Positions 57,601-64,000 of a stretch of DNA of 64,000 nucleotides are shown piece by piece. The notes under the pieces were generated by a model. The model made no database searches. It had not been told where the DNA came from and was given only the letters and a program-made list of their open reading frames with translations. The stretch is from Levilactobacillus brevis (GTDB taxonomy: Bacteria > Bacillota > Bacilli > Lactobacillales > Lactobacillaceae). A program made the translations under genes and the position numbers. How positions within the stretch are numbered: the stretch's first letter is position 1; every line of letters begins with the position of its first letter. The stretch lies in assembly GCA_021383565.1 (NCBI GenBank), contig CP079699.1:1116001-1180000 (forward strand), in the 5' to 3' direction.

Positions 57601-58737
57601 GTCTTTGTAGAAATCAGCCTGAGTCCCTGCCTTGCCATCTTTACCATCAATATAATGGTCGTAAGCCGTTTGAAGGGCCTGGGCCTTCTTAGCATCCGTT
57701 TGTTGATTGGCGTACGCTCGCAACCATTTAAGATGCTCCGCATGGTCTTCATAGCGTTTAATCATGCTCTGCGAGAAATATTGACCGCTAGGCATAATCT
57801 CAGTTAACTGAACAGCTGCCTGAAGATCAACCAATTTTTCAATCAGCTCTAACGCTGTATCATCAAATGCGGCTTCCAAATCTGCCCGATGATCCTCGAT
57901 ATCAGCTAGACTAAACGTCCAAGTCTTTTCATCCGCTTTGTCTACTTGGGTGCCTGTCAATAAGAATAACTTGGCCTTTAATCCTAGGATTGCCTTGGAA
58001 AATTCAGTTAAATACGGTTTCCAATCTTTATTCTCGTCAGTTGCAGCCATCAGTAATTTAACCAGGGCTCGTTGCCGATCTAATCGGCTACGATTGGTAT
58101 CCAAAACCAGTTCTGCAATCTTTTCCAAATTTTCTTCTGGCAACTGCGGCGCTACTTCATCAAAGATTACGCGCCAAGTATCATTCACAGACTTAAACCG
58201 CTGTTCAAAGTCTAAATCACCCGGTTTAAAGCTGGCTGGACTCCCCGATCGCAGAAAGTTCCCCCGATACTTCACGATATGGTGAATAGCCAAATAAATT
58301 TCTCGTAAATCAAATTGTCGATGTTCCGTCATCAACTTCCAACGCAAGTTATAAATCGTCGGATAGTCTGAATAAAATTCATTATCCGTCCGATCATCAA
58401 ACAACTGGTACTTATTCGTAAATCGTCCGTCCTTAGGTGAAATGTTTGAAGCTTTTTGCCGTGCAAAGAAATTCTCATCAATAGATGAAATGGGTTCATC
58501 AAAAATATCTCGCAACAATCGCAGTCGCCAACGACGCCGACTTAAGCGCCGGCGAGTAGTTCGAAACCCCCGCCGTTCAGCTGCTGTTTGCCCTTCCTCA
58601 AATAAACGAACACCCAGTCCCGTCTGACCTTTGGTTCGTGTGACATAACCATTCATATCGGCAGTGACCCACCCGATAGAGCTGGTCCCAATATCGAGTC
58701 CGATAGCGTATGGTTCGTGCTTATATTCCTGTTCCAT
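54625..58737 (-). CDS. cas9: CRISPR-associated endonuclease Cas9 (type II-A)
   Basis: A full-length 1370-residue RNA-guided nuclease. RuvC-I has GLDIGTSSIGW (Asp15); the Arg-rich bridge helix follows (RGFRTTRRRLSRRRWRLRLL). RuvC-II has IFIEAARG (Glu775), the HNH core YDIDHILPQS (His857) and RuvC-III HHAIDAFLA (His989, Asp992). All catalytic residues are present, so both strands should be cut. ATG 58737 follows GAGGAGG at about 10 bases. A likely promoter lies at 58820-58848. The PAM cannot be read from sequence. Confidence 0.98.
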   Translation of the reverse strand: MEQEYKHEPYAIGLDIGTSSIGWVTADMNGYVTRTKGQTGLGVRLFEEGQTAAERRGFRTTRRRLSRRRWRLRLLRDIFDEPISSIDENFFARQKASNISPKDGRFTNKYQLFDDRTDNEFYSDYPTIYNLRWKLMTEHRQFDLREIYLAIHHIVKYRGNFLRSGSPASFKPGDLDFEQRFKSVNDTWRVIFDEVAPQLPEENLEKIAELVLDTNRSRLDRQRALVKLLMAATDENKDWKPYLTEFSKAILGLKAKLFLLTGTQVDKADEKTWTFSLADIEDHRADLEAAFDDTALELIEKLVDLQAAVQLTEIMPSGQYFSQSMIKRYEDHAEHLKWLRAYANQQTDAKKAQALQTAYDHYIDGKDGKAGTQADFYKDLNKILKDDNSELATKISAEIELEHFMPKQRTKENGVIPYQVHQQELDMIIDNQKAYYPFLGEPNPVVGHRSTQPYKIDELVSFRVPYYVGPMVTPEAQAQTGSAESQFSWMVRKDTGDITPWNFDDKVDRIASATNFIQRMKTTDTYLIGEDVLPQQSLIYQRFTVLNELNNVRVNGKLLTRNQKQRIFNQLFKGHGTVSVKALRENLVNSGDVLTAPKIEGLADPKHFNNALTTYRDFKDLLPHDIDRPDRQADIEKIINWSTVFEDAGIFKEKLREIDWLSDQERQRISQKRYRGWGRLSARLLTGIKDEQGLSILDQLWQTQWNFMQIVSRSDYAKAIAEINAAGLAKQDVFDTINEMYTSPQNKKALRQILLVVRDIQKAHHGQAPSRIFIEAARGADQNPQRTRQRQKKLSDLYADQAKIIVDDAVKTELKDRIKNKAQFTTRLMLYFLQNGRDMYTGKRLNIDALSSYDIDHILPQSLVKDDSLDNRVLVGQKVNREKNDAFASELFADKMRGTWELWRSSGLISARKLKHLLMRPNEINKYATGFINRQLVETRQVIKLVTDVLSTEYNPATTKLISVKAGLTHQFRQELKLPKLRELNDYHHAIDAFLAVRIGTYLLKRYPKLERFFVYGQYQAAPQLDLRRFNFIHDLVADKADEKITDLQTGEILWNRKDDVAYVKHLMSLKHLLVTHEVLENHGALFNQTIYKAIMDKQNPGKAKHKRDLIPAKNNRDTTVYGGYSGQTTAYLAIVRINGKQPSYKVVGVRTRMLEQLRQLQQESGLTLDEATKQVLTPELTNTKGKVKNFDVVLPKVYLHQRIEDVVDGKCHQFGLNTDTYYRNFQQLVLPLGLQAALQFPEEDLKKDTLVTIFDEICAQVEKYFTLYGKLNNFASVLVNSREAFSELPIQDVRDANGKVTQPGMTSTLTDIMMGLHSNMTRRPLKQLGFKTSLGMLQVPSGITLTAQAQIVYESPTGLFKRYVKLADL

Positions 58738-58819
58738 GGCGATAACGCCTCCTCAAGTATTCCTGATGACTTCTACTACTAGACTCTGGTTAGCCTAGTC
58801 TTTTTCATCAGTTATTCTC

Positions 58820-58848
58820 AGTTTATGCTGACTTATCCGGCTTGTCTA
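58820..58848 (-). promoter_or_regulatory. Candidate cas9 promoter
   Basis: On the minus strand TAGACA (58843-58848), a 17-base spacer and TAAACT (58820-58825), about 80 bases before the start codon. A GACT/AGTC hairpin lies in the leader. Confidence 0.45.
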
Positions 58849-58952
58849 TACCTTTTACAACCAGTTGATTATTTATGAAGCACACCATCTTTTTCTAACG
58901 GGCAACTATCTTCATCCCATTTTAATTCCCTTAAAATAGTTTAAAATAAACA

Positions 58953-58996
58953 CAAAAAGTGGTGTTAATCGCCATAAGCCGGCAGTTAACACCACT
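58953..58996 (-). terminator. Intrinsic terminator of the YjeM-type transporter gene
   Basis: AGTGGTGTTAA/TTAACACCACT (58958-58968/58986-58996); on the minus strand it is followed by TTTTTGTG. Confidence 0.8.
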
Positions 58997-59048
58997 AATC
59001 ACTTTATCTTCTAAATTTTCTCAACATAACTTTTCTAAACGACTGAAC

Positions 59049-60539
59049 CTAATCTTGCGAAGCCTTCCGTTGCCGAACATGATACCAGATCACCCCGAGT
59101 AAGCCGAACAGGATCGGCCCGACCAGCATCCACATCGTGCTCTGGAAGTCATTATTTTCCAACATGGGTTGAATCAACGTAAATGTGTTGGCCCCCAGCA
59201 CCACAATGAAGACGACCCAACTAATCACGGTCGTCCAAGCCGGTGACTTATAAACTTCAAACGGCTTTTGAATGTCGTGATTGTGCTTAAACTTGGGAAA
59301 GGCGTAGACCAAGAACAGGTAAGGCAACGTCATGGAAACGTTAGCCATCAACGTCAAGATGTTGTAGAAAGCCGAGGGATCCGTCGAGGCAAACGATGCC
59401 AACAGAATAATAACGATGACCACAGCACACTGTAACTTCATGGCGTAGCTAGGCATATCATTTTCGTTAAGCTTCGTGAACTTCTTGGGCCACATGGACT
59501 TCGGCGTCCCCAGAATCAACGTCTTCAGCGGTGAATACGTCAACGTGAAGAAGGCCCCGGAGTAGGCCAGAAACATCCCCAGCCCCGTGTAGCGCGCGAA
59601 CCATAGCCCAATCGTGGTGCTCGTCGCGGTACTGAGGCCGAGCGACTCACCTAGGACATCCCCGAGATTCCGCATCATCACGTAACTGATATTCCCCATG
59701 TTCGTGGACGGATCGGATAGCACGGCATTCCAGTTCGTACTAATCCCCCAGCAGAGAATCCCGATGGCATATCCCAACGTAATCACGATCGCCGAGATGA
59801 CAATCGCCTTGGGGAACGTCTTCTCTGGGTTCTTGGTCTTATCGACCATCCCCCCGAGGACTTCCAGACCGCCGTAAGCAAAGATGGCAAACACCGCAAA
59901 ACTCATGATTCCCATGGGTTGTTGATAATTCGGATGTGGTGACGTCATAAAATGCTGGAGTGGCTGGGCCATGTGACCGTGACGCAAGGCCAATACGACA
60001 CCGGACACCACCAACAGGATGGCGTTTAAGCTCATCACGGCAAGACCACCCAGACTGGTAATCCGCACGATGCCCTTAACCCCTTTGATGGAGACCCAAG
60101 TCACCAGAATCATCCAGAGACAGGACAGAATCCCAATCACCTGCGTCGCGTTCAGCCCGGCAATCGCGAACTTCTGGGTCTGGTCCGTCCCGAAGAACAG
60201 CGTGGTAAATGGAATCCACACCTTGGCTGACGTTGAGACCAGCCAGATGATGTAGGACGCAAACCACATGAAGGTTCCGATGAACGCAAACCGGGGGTTC
60301 ACGCTCACTTCCATCCACTGGTACATCCCACTTCCCTCATCTGATTTAATTGCCGCCCCGTATTCCGCCATCATCAAGGCAAATGGAATAAAGAACAGAA
60401 CCGCCGCTGCTAAGTAAAATAGGATGGATGAGTATCCCATCAAGAAATAAGCCACCGTACTATTCGCAAAGCCAAATACAGTGGTAAAAATCATCATGAC
60501 TAACGCCATTAACGTGATTTTATTGTTATTTTCCGCCAT
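59049..60539 (-). CDS. yjeM: APC-family amino acid transporter, YjeM-type
   Basis: A 496-residue permease with 12-13 helices of the APC (LeuT-fold) superfamily, glutamate/GABA antiporter branch. Helix 1 reads MALVMMIFTTVFGFANSTVAYFLMG, and EGSGMYQWME and FAIFAYGGLEVLGGMVDKTKNPEKTFPKA are characteristic. The substrate of YjeM proteins is not established. The start is ATG 60539 with GGGGAG at about 9 bases. No decarboxylase gene is adjacent, so an acid-resistance role is not indicated. Confidence 0.82.
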   Translation of the reverse strand: MAENNNKITLMALVMMIFTTVFGFANSTVAYFLMGYSSILFYLAAAVLFFIPFALMMAEYGAAIKSDEGSGMYQWMEVSVNPRFAFIGTFMWFASYIIWLVSTSAKVWIPFTTLFFGTDQTQKFAIAGLNATQVIGILSCLWMILVTWVSIKGVKGIVRITSLGGLAVMSLNAILLVVSGVVLALRHGHMAQPLQHFMTSPHPNYQQPMGIMSFAVFAIFAYGGLEVLGGMVDKTKNPEKTFPKAIVISAIVITLGYAIGILCWGISTNWNAVLSDPSTNMGNISYVMMRNLGDVLGESLGLSTATSTTIGLWFARYTGLGMFLAYSGAFFTLTYSPLKTLILGTPKSMWPKKFTKLNENDMPSYAMKLQCAVVIVIILLASFASTDPSAFYNILTLMANVSMTLPYLFLVYAFPKFKHNHDIQKPFEVYKSPAWTTVISWVVFIVVLGANTFTLIQPMLENNDFQSTMWMLVGPILFGLLGVIWYHVRQRKASQD

Positions 60540-60720
60540 TATATTTCTCCCCAAACCTTTTAAACTGCCCAATTGAAGGCGCTTTATCAGTTTATCTGAG
60601 GAACCATACAATCCCCTGTTAATTCAGTAACAACCCGCTTAGATTTTCGTGTGATAATTCAACTTTTTCTCATGCAAATTATTTGCTGTTCCATTAGTGG
60701 CGCGGGCTCTAACGGCTAAT

Positions 60721-60825
60721 ATCCACTATAATATGGTCGTCGCGTACTGACCGCCTAACCGTTAAATTTGGTCTGGAACGCGGCGAGCAGAACCGGGACT
60801 TGTTCGCGAACTTTCAACCTTAGTC
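60721..60825 (-). repeat. Composite A/B repeat, internally deleted copy
   Basis: 60721-60790 matches the A-family 3' part (ATATTATAGTGG, GCGGTCAGTACGCG, TTCCAGACCAAATTT on the minus strand), and 60801-60825 matches the B-family end (GTTCGCGAACTTTCAACCTTAG). The order, A then B, is the same as in 1553-2143, which supports one combined element. It abuts the prfC terminator T-tract. Confidence 0.7.
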
Positions 60826-60830
60826 CCTAA

Positions 60831-60858
60831 CAAAAAGGCGTGGCCCGCAGACCACACC
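60831..60858 (-). terminator. Intrinsic terminator of prfC
   Basis: On the minus strand GGTGTGG pairs with CCACGCC, followed by TTTTTG. Confidence 0.78.
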
Positions 60859-60870
60859 CGTATTATTTGA

Positions 60871-62448
60871 TTAGAGCTTAGACGTTAATTTCACGTCTGG
60901 ATACTTATCTTGGAACCAGCGTTCTGCGAAATGATTCTCAAACAGGAACAGCGGATCGCCGTGGTTATCCTTGACCAATAGGTTCCGTGACGAAGACATC
61001 CGCTCGTCCAGTTGATCGGGATCAATCCAGCGCGCCGTCTTCTTGCCCATCGGTTCCATGATGACTTCCGAATTGTATTCGTTTTGCATCCGGAATTGGA
61101 AGACTTCGAACTGCAGTTGCCCCACGGCACCTAAGATGTAATCGCCGGTCGAGTAGGACGTGTACAGTTGCACGGCCCCCTCTTGGACCAGTTGATTGAT
61201 CCCCTTGTGGAAGGACTTCTGCTTCATTACGTTCTTGGCTGCTACCCGCACGAAGAGTTCCGGCGTAAATTGCGGTAATTTTTCAAACTTGACGGCTTGC
61301 TTCCCGGTATAAATGGTATCGCCGATCTGGAAGTTCCCCGTATCGTACAACCCAATGATGTCACCAGCCACGGCCTTCTCCACGTTTTCTCGCGTATCGG
61401 CCATGAACTCCGTCACGTTGGACAGCCGGAGCTTCTTGCCGGTCCGTTCCTGCGTGACGTCCATCCCCCGGTCGAATTCTCCGGAGCAGACCCGCACGAA
61501 GGCGATCCGGTCCCGGTGCTTGGGGTTCATGTTGGCTTGAATCTTGAAGACAAAGCCCGAGAATTCGGGATCGGTCGGCGCCACGTCCGTATCTTCCTGC
61601 GTGTGGTGCGCGGCCGGTTGTGGGGCATATTCCAGATAAGTCTCCAGGAACGTCTTCACCCCAAAGTTAGCCAGCGCCGAGCCAAAGAAGACCGGCGTCT
61701 GATCGCCACTGGCAATCTTGGCCTCGTCAAATTGGTTTCCGGCTTCACTAATCAGGGCCATGTTATCACGGGCATCCTGATACCAGCCGTCTTCTTCCAA
61801 GTCGTTGTGGGTAACCAGTTCGCCGTCGTCATCCAATGGCAAGTACTGGTGATCGGCATCCTTAGGCCGGAACAACGCTACCCGGTGGTGATACCGGTCG
61901 TACAGGCCCTTCAATTCCTTCCCCATCCCAATGGGCCAGTTCATCGGATAGCCTTCGATGCCCAAGACATCTTCCAGTTCGGCGATGAGGTCTAACGGAT
62001 CACGCCCGTCCCGGTCCAGCTTGTTCATGAAGGTAAAGATCGGAATGCCCCGCATCTTACAGATCTGGAACAGCTTCTTAGTCTGGGGTTCAATTCCCTT
62101 GGCGGAGTCAATCACCATGACTGCGGAGTCCACGGCCATCAGTGTCCGGTAGGTATCTTCAGAGAAGTCCTCATGTCCTGGGGTATCCAGAATATTGATG
62201 CGCTTGCCCTGATAATCGAACTGCATCACGGAACTCGTTACGGAAATCCCCCGCTTCTGTTCAATTTCCATCCAGTCGGATTTGGCGAAGTTCCCACTCT
62301 TCTTCCCCTTGACCGTTCCGGCTTCCCGCACCACGCCACCAAAGAGCAACAGTTGTTCGGTAATCGTCGTCTTCCCGGCATCAGGGTGAGAGATAATGGC
62401 AAAGGTCCGGCGTTTATCCACCGCAGATGCTAATTTATTTTCACTCAT
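60871..62448 (-). CDS. prfC: Peptide chain release factor 3
   Basis: A 525-residue translational GTPase that recycles RF1/RF2 from the ribosome. G1 is SHPDAGKTT, the switch region has [16 protein letters not shown]3 is DTPGHEDF and G4 [12 protein letters not shown]. Domain 2 and the C-terminal KPQ-type region follow ([15 protein letters not shown]). The start is ATG 62448, with GAGG 9 bases upstream; a GTG at 62463 lies within the ribosome site. It is monocistronic. Confidence 0.96.
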   Translation of the reverse strand: MSENKLASAVDKRRTFAIISHPDAGKTTITEQLLLFGGVVREAGTVKGKKSGNFAKSDWMEIEQKRGISVTSSVMQFDYQGKRINILDTPGHEDFSEDTYRTLMAVDSAVMVIDSAKGIEPQTKKLFQICKMRGIPIFTFMNKLDRDGRDPLDLIAELEDVLGIEGYPMNWPIGMGKELKGLYDRYHHRVALFRPKDADHQYLPLDDDGELVTHNDLEEDGWYQDARDNMALISEAGNQFDEAKIASGDQTPVFFGSALANFGVKTFLETYLEYAPQPAAHHTQEDTDVAPTDPEFSGFVFKIQANMNPKHRDRIAFVRVCSGEFDRGMDVTQERTGKKLRLSNVTEFMADTRENVEKAVAGDIIGLYDTGNFQIGDTIYTGKQAVKFEKLPQFTPELFVRVAAKNVMKQKSFHKGINQLVQEGAVQLYTSYSTGDYILGAVGQLQFEVFQFRMQNEYNSEVIMEPMGKKTARWIDPDQLDERMSSSRNLLVKDNHGDPLFLFENHFAERWFQDKYPDVKLTSKL

Positions 62449-62624
62449 ATTGTTTGTCCTCACAAAGTTTTTTAGTTTTAATTAGTCGTTAAATTTTAAT
62501 TGCACAGCGTTTTGATTTTAACACATTTACCGTGACAATTCACGGTCTAGCCCCATTTTCACCCGCATCTGCCCCATTTCGTGGTATCATGGAAGAATGA
62601 ATTCAGGGAGAAACGGGTGAAAAT

Positions 62625-63179
62625 ATGTCGGCGAGTACCGAAGCCATCATTATTGAAATAGTCTTTAGTCTAGGCGCCTTGGTGGCCGTGGGCGGGCTAA
62701 TAGCCCTCCTCGTGGCCAAGGCCAAGCACCGGGCGCTACGACCGGCCATGGGCGTCATCATCAGTGGCGCCGGTCTGGTCATCATCGCGGCCCTCTTGAA
62801 CGTCCTGCTGTTCAAGTCCTACGACCACGTTCAGGTCAAGAAGACGCAATACTACGAGATTACCAGCCTCACGGCCAACATGAACGCCTCACTGGCCAGT
62901 AGCCACGCCCGTCATCAACCGGTGACCCCCGCGGCCAAGAAGGCCAGCAGAAACGTTACTTACTTGATCAAGCATACCGACCAGCCCAAGGCGTCCGTCC
63001 AGCTGGCACGCACTGCCCAGCAGGAATTGACGACGCACAAGCAGCCCAATATCAAATTGGTCAAACGCAACTACCGGTTGATCCTCGATGATTACTTTCA
63101 GACCATCGTGCGGCCGGACCGCGTCGCCCAACGGCTCAGTGCCCACGCCTATCGACAGGCCACGCACTTTCACAACTAA
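62625..63179 (+). CDS. Hypothetical membrane protein with extracellular tail (184 aa)
   Basis: Two hydrophobic helices (about residues 7-31 and 42-63) are joined by a short basic loop (AKAKHRALRP), which predicts both ends outside. A basic tail of about 120 residues rich in Ala, His, Lys and Gln follows. AGGGAG lies 12 bases before ATG 62625, rather far. It has a very strong terminator. No family is recognised. Confidence 0.55.
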   Translation: MSASTEAIIIEIVFSLGALVAVGGLIALLVAKAKHRALRPAMGVIISGAGLVIIAALLNVLLFKSYDHVQVKKTQYYEITSLTANMNASLASSHARHQPVTPAAKKASRNVTYLIKHTDQPKASVQLARTAQQELTTHKQPNIKLVKRNYRLILDDYFQTIVRPDRVAQRLSAHAYRQATHFHN

Positions 63180-63190
63180 CCTTTAATAGA

Positions 63191-63228
63191 GAAGAGCTCG
63201 AGACCAAGTCTCGAGCTCTTCTTTGTTT
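63191..63228 (+). terminator. Intrinsic terminator after the 62625 gene
   Basis: A perfect 14-bp stem GAAGAGCTCGAGAC/GTCTCGAGCTCTTC with loop CAA, followed by TTTGTTT. Confidence 0.92.
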
Positions 63229-63240
63229 ATTCAGCTTAAT

Positions 63241-63326
63241 CACTGAAGGTTGAAAGCTAGAATCCTTAGTGTAACAAGGATAACGCCCACTATAATAGGA
63301 TTGTCGCGTGCTGGTCGCCTTACCGT
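63241..63326 (-). repeat. A-family repeat, terminal fragment
   Basis: It starts with the terminal inverted repeat ACTGAAGGTTGAAAG and continues through the ATCCTT/AAGGAT hairpin (63257-63276), CACTATAATAGG and the conserved CGCCTTACCGTTT block. It stops exactly at the stop codon of the next gene, so the structured core is absent. Confidence 0.7.
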
Positions 63327-64000
63327 TTAGCCGTTCTTTTCGATCTGTTGAACCACGTAGTTCACAATCTTCAGGGAACTTAACCCGTCGTCGATCGAAC
63401 AGAACCGTTGGTAGAAGTCCATAAACTTCTGGTTGTCGCTCATGTCCGGCGTTTTCAGCTTGTCCCCAATCATTTCCAACAATTGGTGCTCGTTATGAGC
63501 AATCTCGCCCGGCAAGTCCTTCTCGTAATCGAGGTAGAAACCACGTAACTCGTCCTTGTACATGTGGTAATCGTACGGGTAGAACAAGATCGGCCGCTTC
63601 AAGTAAGCATAGTCGAAGAAGACCGAGGAGTAGTCGGTAATCAACATATCACTGATCAGATACAGATCGGAGATGTTCGGATGGTTCGAGAAGTCGAAGA
63701 CGACCCCTTCGTACCCACTGATGTCCAAGGCGTTGGAAATCAAGTAGTGCATCCGCAAGACCAGCACGGCATCCTTGCCGTAGCGCTCGCGGAATTCATC
63801 GAGTGAGAACGGCAATTCGAAGGTGTACTTCCCCTTCTCGGCAAACTGGTTATCCCGGTAGGTCGGCGCATAGAGCACGACCTTCTTGTCCAACGGAATC
63901 CCCAGCTCCTGCTTCAAGGCCGTGACGTCCTCGCGGGTACTGTTGATGAGTTCGTCATTTCGCGGATAACCGACCTTTAAGATCTGGTTATTGAAACCAA
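63327..64000 (-). CDS. tagF: CDP-glycerol:poly(glycerophosphate) glycerophosphotransferase, C-terminal part
   Basis: The frame is open from the window edge and ends at TAA 63327. The 224 residues include VGYPRNDELINS, VVLYAPTYRDNQF, LRMHYLISNAL, DFSNHPNISDLYLISDMLITDYSSVFFDYAYLKRPILFYPYDYHMY and RGFYLDYEKDLPGEI, the signature of TagF/TarF-type teichoic-acid polymerases (GT-B fold, membrane-associated). Whether it is a primer (TagB-like) or polymerase cannot be settled without the N-terminal half. A terminal A-family fragment touches its stop codon. Confidence 0.87.
   Translation of the reverse strand, partial: GFNNQILKVGYPRNDELINSTREDVTALKQELGIPLDKKVVLYAPTYRDNQFAEKGKYTFELPFSLDEFRERYGKDAVLVLRMHYLISNALDISGYEGVVFDFSNHPNISDLYLISDMLITDYSSVFFDYAYLKRPILFYPYDYHMYKDELRGFYLDYEKDLPGEIAHNEHQLLEMIGDKLKTPDMSDNQKFMDFYQRFCSIDDGLSSLKIVNYVVQQIEKNG

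Overview
The window looks like a chromosomal segment of a heterofermentative lactic acid bacterium. From memory, the 16S rRNA gene (minus strand, about 24531-26101) reads like the Lactobacillus brevis group (genus Levilactobacillus), but not exactly like L. brevis, so I infer a related species. The gene content fits: a GH65 disaccharide phosphorylase beside beta-phosphoglucomutase, deoxynucleoside kinase, NADH oxidase, dipeptidase PepD, a WxL surface protein, SMK-box and T-box leaders. I see no phage or plasmid backbone genes.

Layout. 1-2820: end of a YbjQ-type gene, tRNA-Leu, peroxide sensor ohrR, a 0.6-kb repeat element and a CPBP membrane protease. 2940-7100: candidate small RNA, small membrane protein, GH65 phosphorylase + pgmB operon with a cre-like site. 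7100-18550: secreted tyrosine phosphatase between two direct repeats, HAD phosphatase, deoxynucleoside kinase, MFS exporter, metK under an SMK (SAM) riboswitch, several unknown genes, a YbjQ paralogue and a secreted matrixin-type protease. 19860-26330: one complete rRNA operon on the minus strand (16S, tRNA-Ile, tRNA-Ala, 23S, 5S) followed by eleven tRNA genes and a terminator. 26700-32500: envelope block with LTA synthase, two glycolipid glycosyltransferases and a flippase-like protein. 32980-35350: ptsHI. 35460-37950: clpE with CtsR and CIRCE operators. 38200-48400: MucBP-like protein, asnS with T-box, P-type cation ATPase, second matrixin, pepD, nox. 48600-50720: frameshifted lectin/WxL surface protein. 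50970-58740: complete type II-A CRISPR-Cas system. 59050-64000: YjeM-type transporter, prfC, small membrane protein and the end of a teichoic-acid polymerase.

How the parts connect. GH65 phosphorylase and PgmB turn a glucosyl disaccharide into glucose and glucose 6-phosphate. The LafA/LafB-like enzymes and LtaS make the glycolipid anchor and polymer of lipoteichoic acid, and the TagF-like end at the right edge makes wall teichoic acid. The CRISPR locus has csn2, cas2, cas1 and cas9 reading leftward towards a very regular array (23 full 36-bp repeats, 30-bp spacers). The tracrRNA lies on the opposite strand between cas1 and cas9.

The signal not explained by ordinary annotation is a dispersed family of non-coding elements (working labels A and B). 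Copies occur at least ten times in the intergenic gaps. Where two copies are long enough to compare, paired stems change sequence while keeping complementarity (five stems), as expected of a structured RNA or stem-loop mobile element. One composite copy carries terminal inverted repeats and an 8-bp target duplication. Nearly every copy lies beside an intrinsic terminator. Coordinates of short motifs were counted by hand and may be off by one base.
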